Below the pieces are notes generated by a model. That model was not told the origin of the DNA, did not search any database, and was given only the letters and a program-made list of their open reading frames with translations. A DNA stretch of 5,168 nt from Desulfobacterales bacterium (GTDB taxonomy: Bacteria; Desulfobacterota; Desulfobacteria; Desulfobacterales; Desulfobacteraceae), in contig JAKSBM010000567.1 in NCBI GenBank assembly GCA_022361135.1, positions 1 to 5,168 on the forward strand, read 5' to 3'. Positions 1 to 4,434 of this stretch are shown piece after piece. The translations under genes and the position numbers were made by a program. Within the stretch, counting starts at the first letter, position 1; the number at the start of each line of letters is the position of its first letter.

Positions 1-293
1 GCCACAGCCAGGCCTTCACCATCAAGCTGAAGCAGGACATCCCCCTGGCGGACATCAACGGCATGCTGGCCTCCAATAACGATTGGGTGAAGCTGGTGGC
101 CAATGAAAAGGAAGAGACCATCAAAGAGCTGACTCCGGCCGCCGTCACCGGAACCCTCACCGTTCCCGTGGGCCGGGTGCGGAAGATGAATCTGGGTGAA
201 GAATACCTCACCGCCTTTTCCGTGGGCGATCAGCTCCTCTGGGGGGCTGCCGAACCCCTGCGCAGGATTTTGAACATTATCCTGGATCGTTAA
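1..293 (+). CDS. asd: Aspartate-semialdehyde dehydrogenase, C-terminal part (5' end outside window)
   Basis: This is the last 96 residues of a cytosolic enzyme that reduces aspartyl phosphate to aspartate semialdehyde with NADPH, the branch point to lysine/diaminopimelate, threonine and methionine. The first whole codon is at position 3. The fragment opens with [10 protein letters not shown], whose His matches the catalytic His274 of the E. coli enzyme, and the two bases before it fit the Cys that usually precedes it. It goes on with [22 protein letters not shown] and [17 protein letters not shown], which are near-identical to the E. coli Asd C-terminus. The tail after the His is 95 residues here; I recall 93 in E. 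coli, so the 3' end is intact. The NADP domain and the nucleophilic Cys lie upstream of the window. A strong terminator follows 46 bp after the stop, so this is the end of its transcription unit. The family call is secure. Confidence 0.97.
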   Translation, partial: HSQAFTIKLKQDIPLADINGMLASNNDWVKLVANEKEETIKELTPAAVTGTLTVPVGRVRKMNLGEEYLTAFSVGDQLLWGAAEPLRRILNIILDR

Positions 294-304
294 GGTCCGG
301 ATTT

Positions 305-322
305 CCGGCCCCCGTGGGCCGG
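305..322 (+). other. GC-rich hairpin between asd stop and its terminator
   Basis: CCGGCCC (305-311) pairs perfectly with GGGCCGG (316-322) around a CCGT loop. It lies in the asd 3' untranslated region, upstream of the main terminator, and has no T-run of its own. It may protect the mRNA 3' end or assist termination. That role is inferred from position only. Confidence 0.5.
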
Positions 323-339
323 GGATACCGTTGGATTTT

Positions 340-374
340 AAAGCCGGAGTCCCCTGGGATTCCGGCTTTTTTTT
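340..374 (+). terminator. Intrinsic terminator of asd
   Basis: AAAGCCGGA (340-348) pairs with TCCGGCTTT (361-369). The stem continues inward through G349-T360 (wobble), T350-A359, C351-G358 and C352-G357 to a CCTG loop, giving a 13-pair hairpin. Eight T residues (367-374) follow the GC-rich part. This is a textbook rho-independent terminator and it separates asd from everything downstream. Confidence 0.92.
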
Positions 375-638
375 ATGTGTTTTTCCATGGTTTGGGCAGG
401 CCTATGGTGATTTTCAAAATCAGGTTCCCATTGAATGGGACTTTGTCCGTTTGATTGGAAGGGGTTTCTCCCCACCCGGCGATGGCGGGGGGAGGAAGAT
501 TCCACTGCCATCACCTGATCCTCCGGGCGTGATTGGCAATTTCGACGGTCACCCTGTTGGAAGGCGTTTAAACCATCGTGAAGATAGTCCATGGTTTCGG
601 ACCATATTTTTGAGAATCGCCATGATTATAGAAAATCC
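375..638. other. Intergenic stretch without a recognisable gene
   Basis: No frame here has a convincing protein. The longest plus-strand frame starts inside the asd terminator, and the minus-strand frames have no family resemblance or good ribosome site. Small inverted repeats are present: 465-473 with 489-497 (nine pairs including one wobble, CTCCCC against GGGGAG at the core), GATGGC 481-486 with GCCATC 507-512, AAACCAT 570-576 with ATGGTTT 591-597, and ATGGT 591-595 with ACCAT 601-605. The last is followed by ATTTTT, so it could be a feeble terminator. None matches an RNA family I know. Confidence 0.5.
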
Positions 639-668
639 TTGAATTCCAGGGCCGATTCCCGGGACAAT
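639..668 (+). promoter_or_regulatory. Candidate sigma-70 promoter for the membrane protein gene
   Basis: TTGAAT (639-644) and GACAAT (663-668) each match four of six consensus positions and are 18 bp apart. Transcription would start near 675, leaving a 5' leader of about 30 nt before the ATG at 706. A promoter is expected somewhere here because a strong terminator lies upstream, but these boxes are only moderately good. Confidence 0.3.
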
Positions 669-705
669 ATTCCCCAGAATCAACTTAAAAGAGGGTGGGA
701 AAACC

Positions 706-1422
706 ATGGATTGCCCCAAATGCGGCCGCACCCCTAAAACCGGTGCCCTGGAATGCCTGGGGTGCGGGATCATCTTTGAAAAATACCAGGCCCGAAGGGC
801 GGCCAGGGCTGCGCGGCCCGACGGAGACTCCCCCCTGGGGATCTGGCTGCGGGAATTGTTCTGGGAGATGCGGCCCCATGAAAACCCCGTGATCCTGGGG
901 GCCCGGGCACTGCTCTGGCTGGGCTTGGTGATCTGGAGCCTCAGCTTCATGGTGGCCACCATTGAGAGCAACTACGCCGGCCGCTCCTTCATGCATTTGA
1001 TCAATCTGCCCTTCCACGAGGCCGGCCATATCTTTTTCCGTCCCTTTGGGGATTTTACGGCCTCCCTGGGCGGCACCCTGGGGCAGATGCTCATGCCCCT
1101 GATTTGCCTGGTGGTTCTCCTCTTTAAAACCCGGGATCCCTTTGGGGCGGCCGTGGCCCTTTGGTGGCTGGGGCAGAATTTTTTTGACATTGCTCCCTAT
1201 GTCAACGATGCCCGGACCCTGAGCCTTCCCCTTTTGGGGGGAAATTACGGCCATTCCTCCCCCTATGGGTTCCACGACTGGGAGTTCATCCTCACGGAAT
1301 CGGGTTTGATCCAATATGACCACGCCATTGCCCGGGGCTGCGTGGCCCTGGGTTCGGTGATCTTTATCCTGGCCCTGTCCTGGGCCGCCGCCCTGATTTA
1401 TCAACAATATCGGAACCGTTGA
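706..1422 (+). CDS. Membrane protein with N-terminal zinc ribbon and HExxH metalloprotease-like motif
   Basis: This 238-residue protein has no symbol I recognise. Residues 3-20 hold two CxxC pairs (CPKC at 3-6, CLGC at 17-20), a small zinc ribbon. A basic linker follows (about 28-37), then hydrophobic segments at about 62-84, 122-140, 146-162 and 208-232, so it is an inner-membrane protein. HEAGH at 104-108 is the zinc-binding signature of metalloproteases. With the following LGGTLGQMLMPL (121-132) and the NFFD stretch (158-161), whose Asp could be a third metal ligand, it looks like a distant relative of site-2-type (M50) intramembrane proteases. Protease activity is inferred from these motifs only. 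A conserved-looking HDW lies at 190-192. The start at 706 is supported by GAGGG (691-695), 10 nt upstream, and by the zinc ribbon beginning right at the N-terminus. The gene stands alone on its strand and converges with the acyl-CoA dehydrogenase gene. Confidence 0.88.
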   Translation: MDCPKCGRTPKTGALECLGCGIIFEKYQARRAARAARPDGDSPLGIWLRELFWEMRPHENPVILGARALLWLGLVIWSLSFMVATIESNYAGRSFMHLINLPFHEAGHIFFRPFGDFTASLGGTLGQMLMPLICLVVLLFKTRDPFGAAVALWWLGQNFFDIAPYVNDARTLSLPLLGGNYGHSSPYGFHDWEFILTESGLIQYDHAIARGCVALGSVIFILALSWAAALIYQQYRNR

Positions 1423-1434
1423 TCCCCGGGGTCA
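1420..1434. other. Stop-to-stop near-palindrome between convergent genes
   Basis: The TGA of the membrane protein gene (1420-1422) and the TCA that is the dehydrogenase stop on the other strand (1432-1434) flank a CCCCGGGG core, so both stop codons lie in one inverted repeat with a single unpaired T (1423). The intergene gap is 9 bp. No T-run follows on either strand, so it is not a proper bidirectional terminator. Confidence 0.5.
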
Positions 1435-3021
1435 TGATGCCAGGACTTCGGCCCGGGCCAGGGCCTGGTAGGCATGGGTGAGGTCGGTGCAAAAGGTGCG
1501 CCACCTGCGGCAGGTCTCCAGGACCTCGGCATCGGGGGGGGCGAGGATGGGTTTTGGGACCAGGAATTCAGCTTCCCGGGCCAGCTGATCTATGGTGGCC
1601 GGATCTCCGCCGTCCAGGAGGGATGCCACCACCTCGGCCGGGGCGTACCAATCCCCCACCCGTTGGAAATCCCGGTGGATCTGGGTGAGGAGGACGTTTT
1701 TCGGTCCCTCCCAGAGTTCATTGATGGCCGAATCCCGGTAGAGGCGGGGCAGGGCGGAGAAATCCTCCATCACCCCGTGGCCCCCGAAGACGGACATGGC
1801 CGTGTGGACGGTTTCCGTGCAATCCTGGGCTGCGATGATTTTCTGGAGCATGATGAGTTGGCGGATGTTGAACCGTTTCTTTTTCATGTCCAGGGGTTCG
1901 TCGGCATTGAGTCCCTTCTTCAGCCCCCCGTCCAATTCCAGGAATTCCCGGTAGAGCTTGAAGGCCCCGGCCGTGGTCCCCTGGGAAATGGCTTCCATTT
2001 CATCCAATTGGATTTTCAGGAGGGGGAAATCCCCAATGGTGACCCCGAAGGCCGTGCGGATGCGGCTGTAGGCCAGGGCTTCCCGCACGGCCCGTGCCAT
2101 GACCGCCGCCGAAGTGAGGCCCACGGTGAGGCGGGAATAGGTGAGGACAATGCCCACCACATTGGCCACCCCCTTGTCCAGGGGGCCCACGGGGTAGGCC
2201 AGGGCACCGTTGTATGTGATTTCCCCGGTGGTCAGCTCCGAGGTGCCCATCTTCCATTTGATCCGGTTGATGGTGTAACCGTTGCGGATTTCCTTTTCCT
2301 TATTCCCGGGCAGCCAGGCCGGAACCACAAAGAGGCCCACCTTTTCACTGCCCCGGGGCCGGGCCGTGACAACGGCATAATCGGCATGGGTGGCGGAACA
2401 GAAAAATTTATCCCCAAAGATTCGCCATTCCCCGTTTTCCTCCACGGCTTCGGCCACATTGGCCGGCACGTCCGAGCCCCCCTGGATTTCCGAGAGGAAT
2501 TGGGAGCCAATGGCCATTTCTCCGTCCAGGCCTTCCTTGCAATGTTCCAGGATTTTCAGGAGTTCCGGGCTTTGGGCATGGTATTCCAACAGGGCCACAA
2601 GCCCCTCGGTGCAGGTGAGGGGGCAGGCAATGCAGGCCTCCCCATTCTGGTAGATGAGGAACATCTTCATGAGTTTTTCAAAGGGGGTGGTCTGGTCACT
2701 GAAGAGTTTTTCGTCAAAAATTTCTTTTTCCATGGTCAAGGTTTCCATGGGGCGGACAATGCGGTCCATGCGGTGGTTGTGTCCGTCGTAGTGGGTGATA
2801 TAGGGCTGTTTTTCCGGAACGGCGGCTTCCTCGGCCAGTTTTTTCCACCGGAAGGAGACCCTGGGGGAGATTTTCCGGGCTTCACGGTCCAGCCGTTCCC
2901 ATTCCTCGGGAACATAGCATTGGAGGACCCTTTGGAAAAATGGATCCTCCAGGTAGTAGTCGGCCTGGTTTCGCCAGGTTAAATAGGGGTCAAAGGTATA
3001 TGGATTTGGCTTGTGTGACAT
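1432..3021 (-). CDS. AidB-like acyl-CoA dehydrogenase family flavoprotein
   Basis: This 529-residue FAD enzyme is expected to oxidise an acyl-CoA thioester at the alpha-beta carbons and pass electrons to electron-transfer flavoprotein. It is much longer than a standard acyl-CoA dehydrogenase (about 380-400) and close to AidB, because of an extended N-terminal part (about 1-110). Visible family blocks are SQFLSEIQGGSDVPA (173-187, FAD/substrate loop), KFFCSATHADYAVVTARP (205-222, beta domain), SRIRTAFGVTIGDFPLLKIQLDEME (319-343, Arg and Phe of the FAD dimer contact), FGGHGVMED (412-420) and LPRLYRDSAINELWEGPKNVLL (424-445). Glu438 in LWEGP is where related enzymes carry the catalytic base. I chose the ATG at 3019-3021 over an in-frame ATG 18 codons upstream because AAGGAG (3027-3032, minus strand) sits 5 nt before it. 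The substrate cannot be read from sequence. It could equally be a non-degradative AidB-type flavoprotein. Confidence 0.95.
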   Translation of the reverse strand: MSHKPNPYTFDPYLTWRNQADYYLEDPFFQRVLQCYVPEEWERLDREARKISPRVSFRWKKLAEEAAVPEKQPYITHYDGHNHRMDRIVRPMETLTMEKEIFDEKLFSDQTTPFEKLMKMFLIYQNGEACIACPLTCTEGLVALLEYHAQSPELLKILEHCKEGLDGEMAIGSQFLSEIQGGSDVPANVAEAVEENGEWRIFGDKFFCSATHADYAVVTARPRGSEKVGLFVVPAWLPGNKEKEIRNGYTINRIKWKMGTSELTTGEITYNGALAYPVGPLDKGVANVVGIVLTYSRLTVGLTSAAVMARAVREALAYSRIRTAFGVTIGDFPLLKIQLDEMEAISQGTTAGAFKLYREFLELDGGLKKGLNADEPLDMKKKRFNIRQLIMLQKIIAAQDCTETVHTAMSVFGGHGVMEDFSALPRLYRDSAINELWEGPKNVLLTQIHRDFQRVGDWYAPAEVVASLLDGGDPATIDQLAREAEFLVPKPILAPPDAEVLETCRRWRTFCTDLTHAYQALARAEVLAS

Positions 3022-3049
3022 GGGGTCTCCTTGGCTAGGAAATGTATGT

Positions 3050-3080
3050 AAACAATGTTTCTTGTCTGGCATCAATGTTT
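3050..3080. repeat. Two CAATGTTT direct repeats, one inside an AAACA-A-TGTTT palindrome
   Basis: CAATGTTT occurs at 3053-3060 and again at 3073-3080, exactly 20 bp apart, close to two helical turns. The first copy is part of a perfect odd palindrome, AAACA (3050-3054) and TGTTT (3056-3060) around an A. Both copies lie between the candidate -35 box and the ribosome site of the acyl-CoA dehydrogenase gene, a suitable place for a repressor. The operator role is inferred; no matching regulator is in the window. Confidence 0.35.
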
Positions 3081-3091
3081 GGAGCTGTCAA
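3063..3091 (-). promoter_or_regulatory. Candidate promoter of the acyl-CoA dehydrogenase gene
   Basis: On the minus strand a perfect TTGACA lies at 3091-3086. At a 17-bp spacing the -10 position reads CAGACA, which is poor. A start near 3055 would give a leader of about 35 nt. The -35 match is good and the -10 weak, so an activator, or a different promoter in the AT-rich stretch just downstream, is possible. Confidence 0.3.
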
Positions 3092-3251
3092 GGGAAAAGG
3101 GGGGCCATGCCTTTGGAACGACAATGGAAACAGGGGCTGTCGGGTGGGCTGGACGGAATCCCGTGGGGTGGAGAGGATGGGACGAAGCAGGCTCACTTGT
3201 CCGGAATGGGTGTTTTATGGTAATTTCAAAGACTTAAATGAATTGAATGGG

Positions 3252-3274
3252 TCGGGTCGGCATGGCCGACCCGG
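3252..3274 (+). other. Strong GC hairpin in the 5' region of the ANTAR regulator gene
   Basis: GGGTCGG (3254-3260) pairs with CCGACCC (3266-3272), extended outward by C3253-G3273 and T3252-G3274. The loop is CATGG. No T-run follows on either strand, so it is not a terminator. It lies about 60 nt upstream of the regulator start, after an AT-rich stretch (about 3211-3247) that may hold the promoter (TTGTCC 3197-3202, then TAATTT 3221-3226, weak). Its loop is not an ANTAR-type hexaloop. Confidence 0.45.
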
Positions 3275-3289
3275 GGAATCCAACAGGCG

Positions 3290-3299
3290 GGAACGTTCC
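3290..3299. repeat. Perfect 10-bp palindrome upstream of the ANTAR regulator
   Basis: GGAACGTTCC is a perfect inverted repeat 36 bp before the regulator start codon. It could be a dimeric operator half-site pair, but a 10-bp palindrome can also occur by chance in GC-rich DNA. Confidence 0.25.
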
Positions 3300-3335
3300 A
3301 GGGCGCGGAATGGGGCCCGAAATGGAAGATATGCC

Positions 3336-3914
3336 ATGGCAGATCGAATTGTGATTGCAGACGACGAAACCATCACCCGGATGGACCTTCGGGAAATACT
3401 CACCCTGGCCGGTTACCAGGTGGTGGGGGAGGCCGGGGATGGTCTTGCCGCGGTGGAACTCTGTCGACGGACCCGGCCGGACATGGCCATCCTGGACGTG
3501 AAGATGCCCTCCATGGACGGAATCCGGGTGGCCCGGGTTCTGCGGGAGGAAAAATTGGTCCCCGCCGTCCTCATGATGACGGCCCATTCGGAAAAGGGGG
3601 TTGTGGACCAGGCCGGGGAAGCCGGTGTTCTGGGGTATGTGGTCAAACCCATCCGGGAAGAATCCCTTCTTCCCATGGTGGCGGTTACCCTGGCCAAGGG
3701 GCGGGAGCTGGAGGCCTTGGAGGCGGAAATTTCCGCCGGCAAGGGGCGGATTCGGGATCGGGCACGGCTGGAAAAGGCCAAGGGAATCCTCATGGACCGC
3801 CTGGGCCTCTCCGAAGAGGAGGCGTTTCAGGCCCTGCGGAAGCGGGCCATGGATATGGGGGCCTCCCTGGGGGAGGTGGCCGCCCGGATTTTGGATGGGG
3901 AATGGACGGACTGA
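3336..3914 (+). CDS. ANTAR-domain response regulator (EutV/AmiR/NasR type RNA-binding antiterminator)
   Basis: This 192-residue cytosolic two-component regulator has an N-terminal receiver domain (about 4-120). It shows the acidic pair Asp9-Asp10, phospho-acceptor Asp54 in AILDVKMPSMDG, Thr82 in MMTAHS and Lys104 in VVKPI, so every catalytic position is present. A short coiled linker (about 121-140) leads to the ANTAR domain, RDRARLEKAKGILMDRLGLS with SEEEAFQALRKRAMD and SLGEVAARIL (about 140-187), matching the family consensus closely. Such proteins dimerise on phosphorylation and bind twin hairpins in nascent RNA to stop terminator formation. Length and order are those of EutV. The ATG at 3336 is chosen because GGAAG (3324-3328) lies 7 nt upstream and the receiver fold begins at once; the open frame further upstream has no family match. 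A matching RNA target and shell genes follow directly. No sensor kinase is in the window. Confidence 0.97.
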   Translation: MADRIVIADDETITRMDLREILTLAGYQVVGEAGDGLAAVELCRRTRPDMAILDVKMPSMDGIRVARVLREEKLVPAVLMMTAHSEKGVVDQAGEAGVLGYVVKPIREESLLPMVAVTLAKGRELEALEAEISAGKGRIRDRARLEKAKGILMDRLGLSEEEAFQALRKRAMDMGASLGEVAARILDGEWTD

Positions 3915-3934
3915 ACATAAAGGAGGTTTCTGCC

Positions 3935-3963
3935 TTGACAGATTGTGTCCATGGAATTAATAT
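3935..3963 (+). promoter_or_regulatory. Sigma-70-type promoter for the microcompartment operon
   Basis: A perfect TTGACA (3935-3940) and TAATAT (3958-3963) are separated by 17 bp. The -10 box keeps the key first, second and last bases. The surrounding DNA is AT-rich compared with its neighbours. Transcription would start near 3970, so the RNA would carry the twin-hairpin leader starting about 50 nt later. This is the best promoter match in the window. The first base of the -35 box is also the first base of a possible TTG-initiated leader ORF, so the two readings compete. Confidence 0.5.
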
Positions 3964-4009
3964 CCCCAATACTATAAACCCCTTGGCAGTGAAAGAAAGG
4001 GTGACGTAG
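3935..4009 (+). CDS. Possible 24-residue leader peptide (TTG start)
   Basis: An excellent ribosome site, AAAGGAGGT (3919-3927), stands just after the regulator stop codon and 8 nt before a TTG. The frame gives 24 codons beginning MTDCVHGIN and ending AVKERVT, with TAG at 4007-4009. The peptide has no recognisable domain, and its ATA and AAT codons are unlike the neighbouring genes. It would be translated only on RNA reading through from the regulator gene, because a transcript from the promoter beginning at 3935 lacks this ribosome site. Its end lies 12 nt before the first ANTAR hairpin, so a terminating ribosome would reach the edge of the leader structure. It may be chance. Confidence 0.25.
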   Translation: MTDCVHGINIPNTINPLAVKERVT

Positions 4010-4021
4010 AACCGTAAGAAA

Positions 4022-4061
4022 ACCGGCACAACGGGGTGCCCGGTGAGCGCAACGATGCCTT
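4022..4061 (+). ncRNA. ANTAR-binding twin-hairpin leader RNA (P1 and P2)
   Basis: P1: GGCAC (4025-4029) pairs with GTGCC (4036-4040) around the hexaloop AACGGG (4030-4035). It is extended by ACC (4022-4024) with GGT (4042-4044) across a one-base bulge (C4041). P2 follows at once: GC (4049-4050) with GC (4057-4058), then G4047-C4059, A4046-T4060 and a G4045-T4061 wobble, with C4048 bulged, around the hexaloop AACGAT (4051-4056). Paired hairpins with hexanucleotide loops carrying A at position 1 and G at position 4 are the established recognition element of ANTAR antiterminators. Both loops here satisfy that, and both begin AACG. The gene for an ANTAR protein ends about 110 bp upstream. P2 is short and would probably need the protein to hold it, as the mechanism requires. 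Confidence 0.85.
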
Positions 4062-4109
4062 GGATCCAGATGGAATTCCTGTATTCCTTGTGGATGTAAG
4101 GCTTTTTTT
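4057..4109 (+). terminator. Regulated terminator (attenuator) in the shell-operon leader
   Basis: GCCTT (4057-4061) pairs with AAGGC (4098-4102), then G4062-T4097 (wobble), one mismatch (4063 with 4096), and ATCCA (4064-4068) with TGGAT (4091-4095). A top stem, GGAAT (4072-4076) with ATTCC (4083-4087), closes a six-base loop. Seven T (4103-4109) follow. The 5' arm is the same sequence that forms the 3' arm of ANTAR hairpin P2, so the two structures exclude each other. Without bound ANTAR protein, transcription should end here, about 43 nt before the first shell gene. Confidence 0.85.
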
Positions 4110-4128
4110 ATGGCCGGGGAACGGCCGT
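4110..4128 (+). other. Hairpin directly after the leader terminator
   Basis: ATGGCCG (4110-4116) pairs with CGGCCGT (4122-4128), one wobble, around GGGAA. It sits between the T-run and the ribosome site of the first shell gene and could act on mRNA stability or translation in the antiterminated transcript. The ATG at its 5' end is in frame with the shell gene but is not preferred as the start. Confidence 0.4.
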
Positions 4129-4151
4129 GTGGATCCGCTAGGGAGAGAAAG

Positions 4152-4430
4152 ATGATCATTGGTCGCGTGGTGGGGAATGTCTGGGCCACCCGGAAGGAAG
4201 AGGGGCTCAACGGCTTGAAACTCATGATTGTGGCCCCCATGGACCCGGTGATGTCCGGGGAAATGGCCAGTTTGGTGGCCGTGGACCAGGTGGGGGCCGG
4301 CATCGGGGACAATGTCCTGGTGACCCGGGGCTCGGCCGCCCGCAAGGCGGTGGCGGACCCCCATGCCCCTGTGGATGCTGCCATTGTGGGTATCATTGAT
4401 GAAATGGAAGTCCGGAAGGACGAGGAGTAG
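4152..4430 (+). CDS. Bacterial microcompartment vertex protein, EutN/CcmL family (BMC-P)
   Basis: This 92-residue protein should form the pentamers that cap the vertices of a polyhedral protein shell. The whole family pattern is present: MIIGRVVGNVWATRK at the N-terminus, GLKLMIVAPMDP (21-32), VAVDQVGAGIGDNVLVTRGSAARK (42-65) and PVDAAIVGIIDEMEV (73-87). CcmL, EutN and PduN share the VGAG, RGSAAR and PVDAAIVGIID blocks. Length is normal for the family. The ATG at 4152 is chosen over the in-frame ATG at 4110 because GGGAG (4141-4145) lies 6 nt upstream and family members start at this point. It is the first gene after the ANTAR-controlled terminator and is followed 4 bp later by a second shell gene. 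Which metabolic type of compartment it serves cannot be told from this protein. Confidence 0.97.
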   Translation: MIIGRVVGNVWATRKEEGLNGLKLMIVAPMDPVMSGEMASLVAVDQVGAGIGDNVLVTRGSAARKAVADPHAPVDAAIVGIIDEMEVRKDEE

Positions 4431-4434
4431 TACC

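Noticed and set aside
331..642. A 103-codon plus-strand frame after asd
   Set aside because: It begins inside the asd terminator hairpin, has no ribosome site and no recognisable domain.
685..1407. A 240-codon minus-strand frame opposite the membrane protein gene
   Set aside because: The product is rich in Gly, Pro, Gln and His without any domain. The plus frame has a zinc ribbon, HEAGH and membrane segments and a ribosome site.
1474..2982. A 502-codon open frame on the plus strand opposite the acyl-CoA dehydrogenase gene
   Set aside because: It is an antisense shadow: the product is low-complexity, Gly/His/Phe-rich, with no family match, while the minus strand encodes an unmistakable acyl-CoA dehydrogenase.
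3042..3335. N-terminal extension of the ANTAR regulator frame by 98 codons
   Set aside because: The extra residues match nothing, run across the divergent promoter region and a strong hairpin, and the receiver domain starts naturally at 3336 with a ribosome site.
3022..3335. A sigma-54 promoter (TGGCATC at about 3067) in the divergent region
   Set aside because: The -12 element does not show GC at the required spacing (TG instead), so the match is not convincing.
4022..4109. A metabolite riboswitch such as cobalamin, common before microcompartment operons
   Set aside because: No conserved cobalamin core was seen and the region is only about 90 nt. The twin hexaloops and adjacent ANTAR gene explain the structure better.
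4110..4151. Upstream in-frame ATG for the vertex protein (14 extra residues)
   Set aside because: It abuts the terminator T-run and lies in a hairpin, while the ATG at 4152 has a ribosome site and the N-terminus typical of the family.
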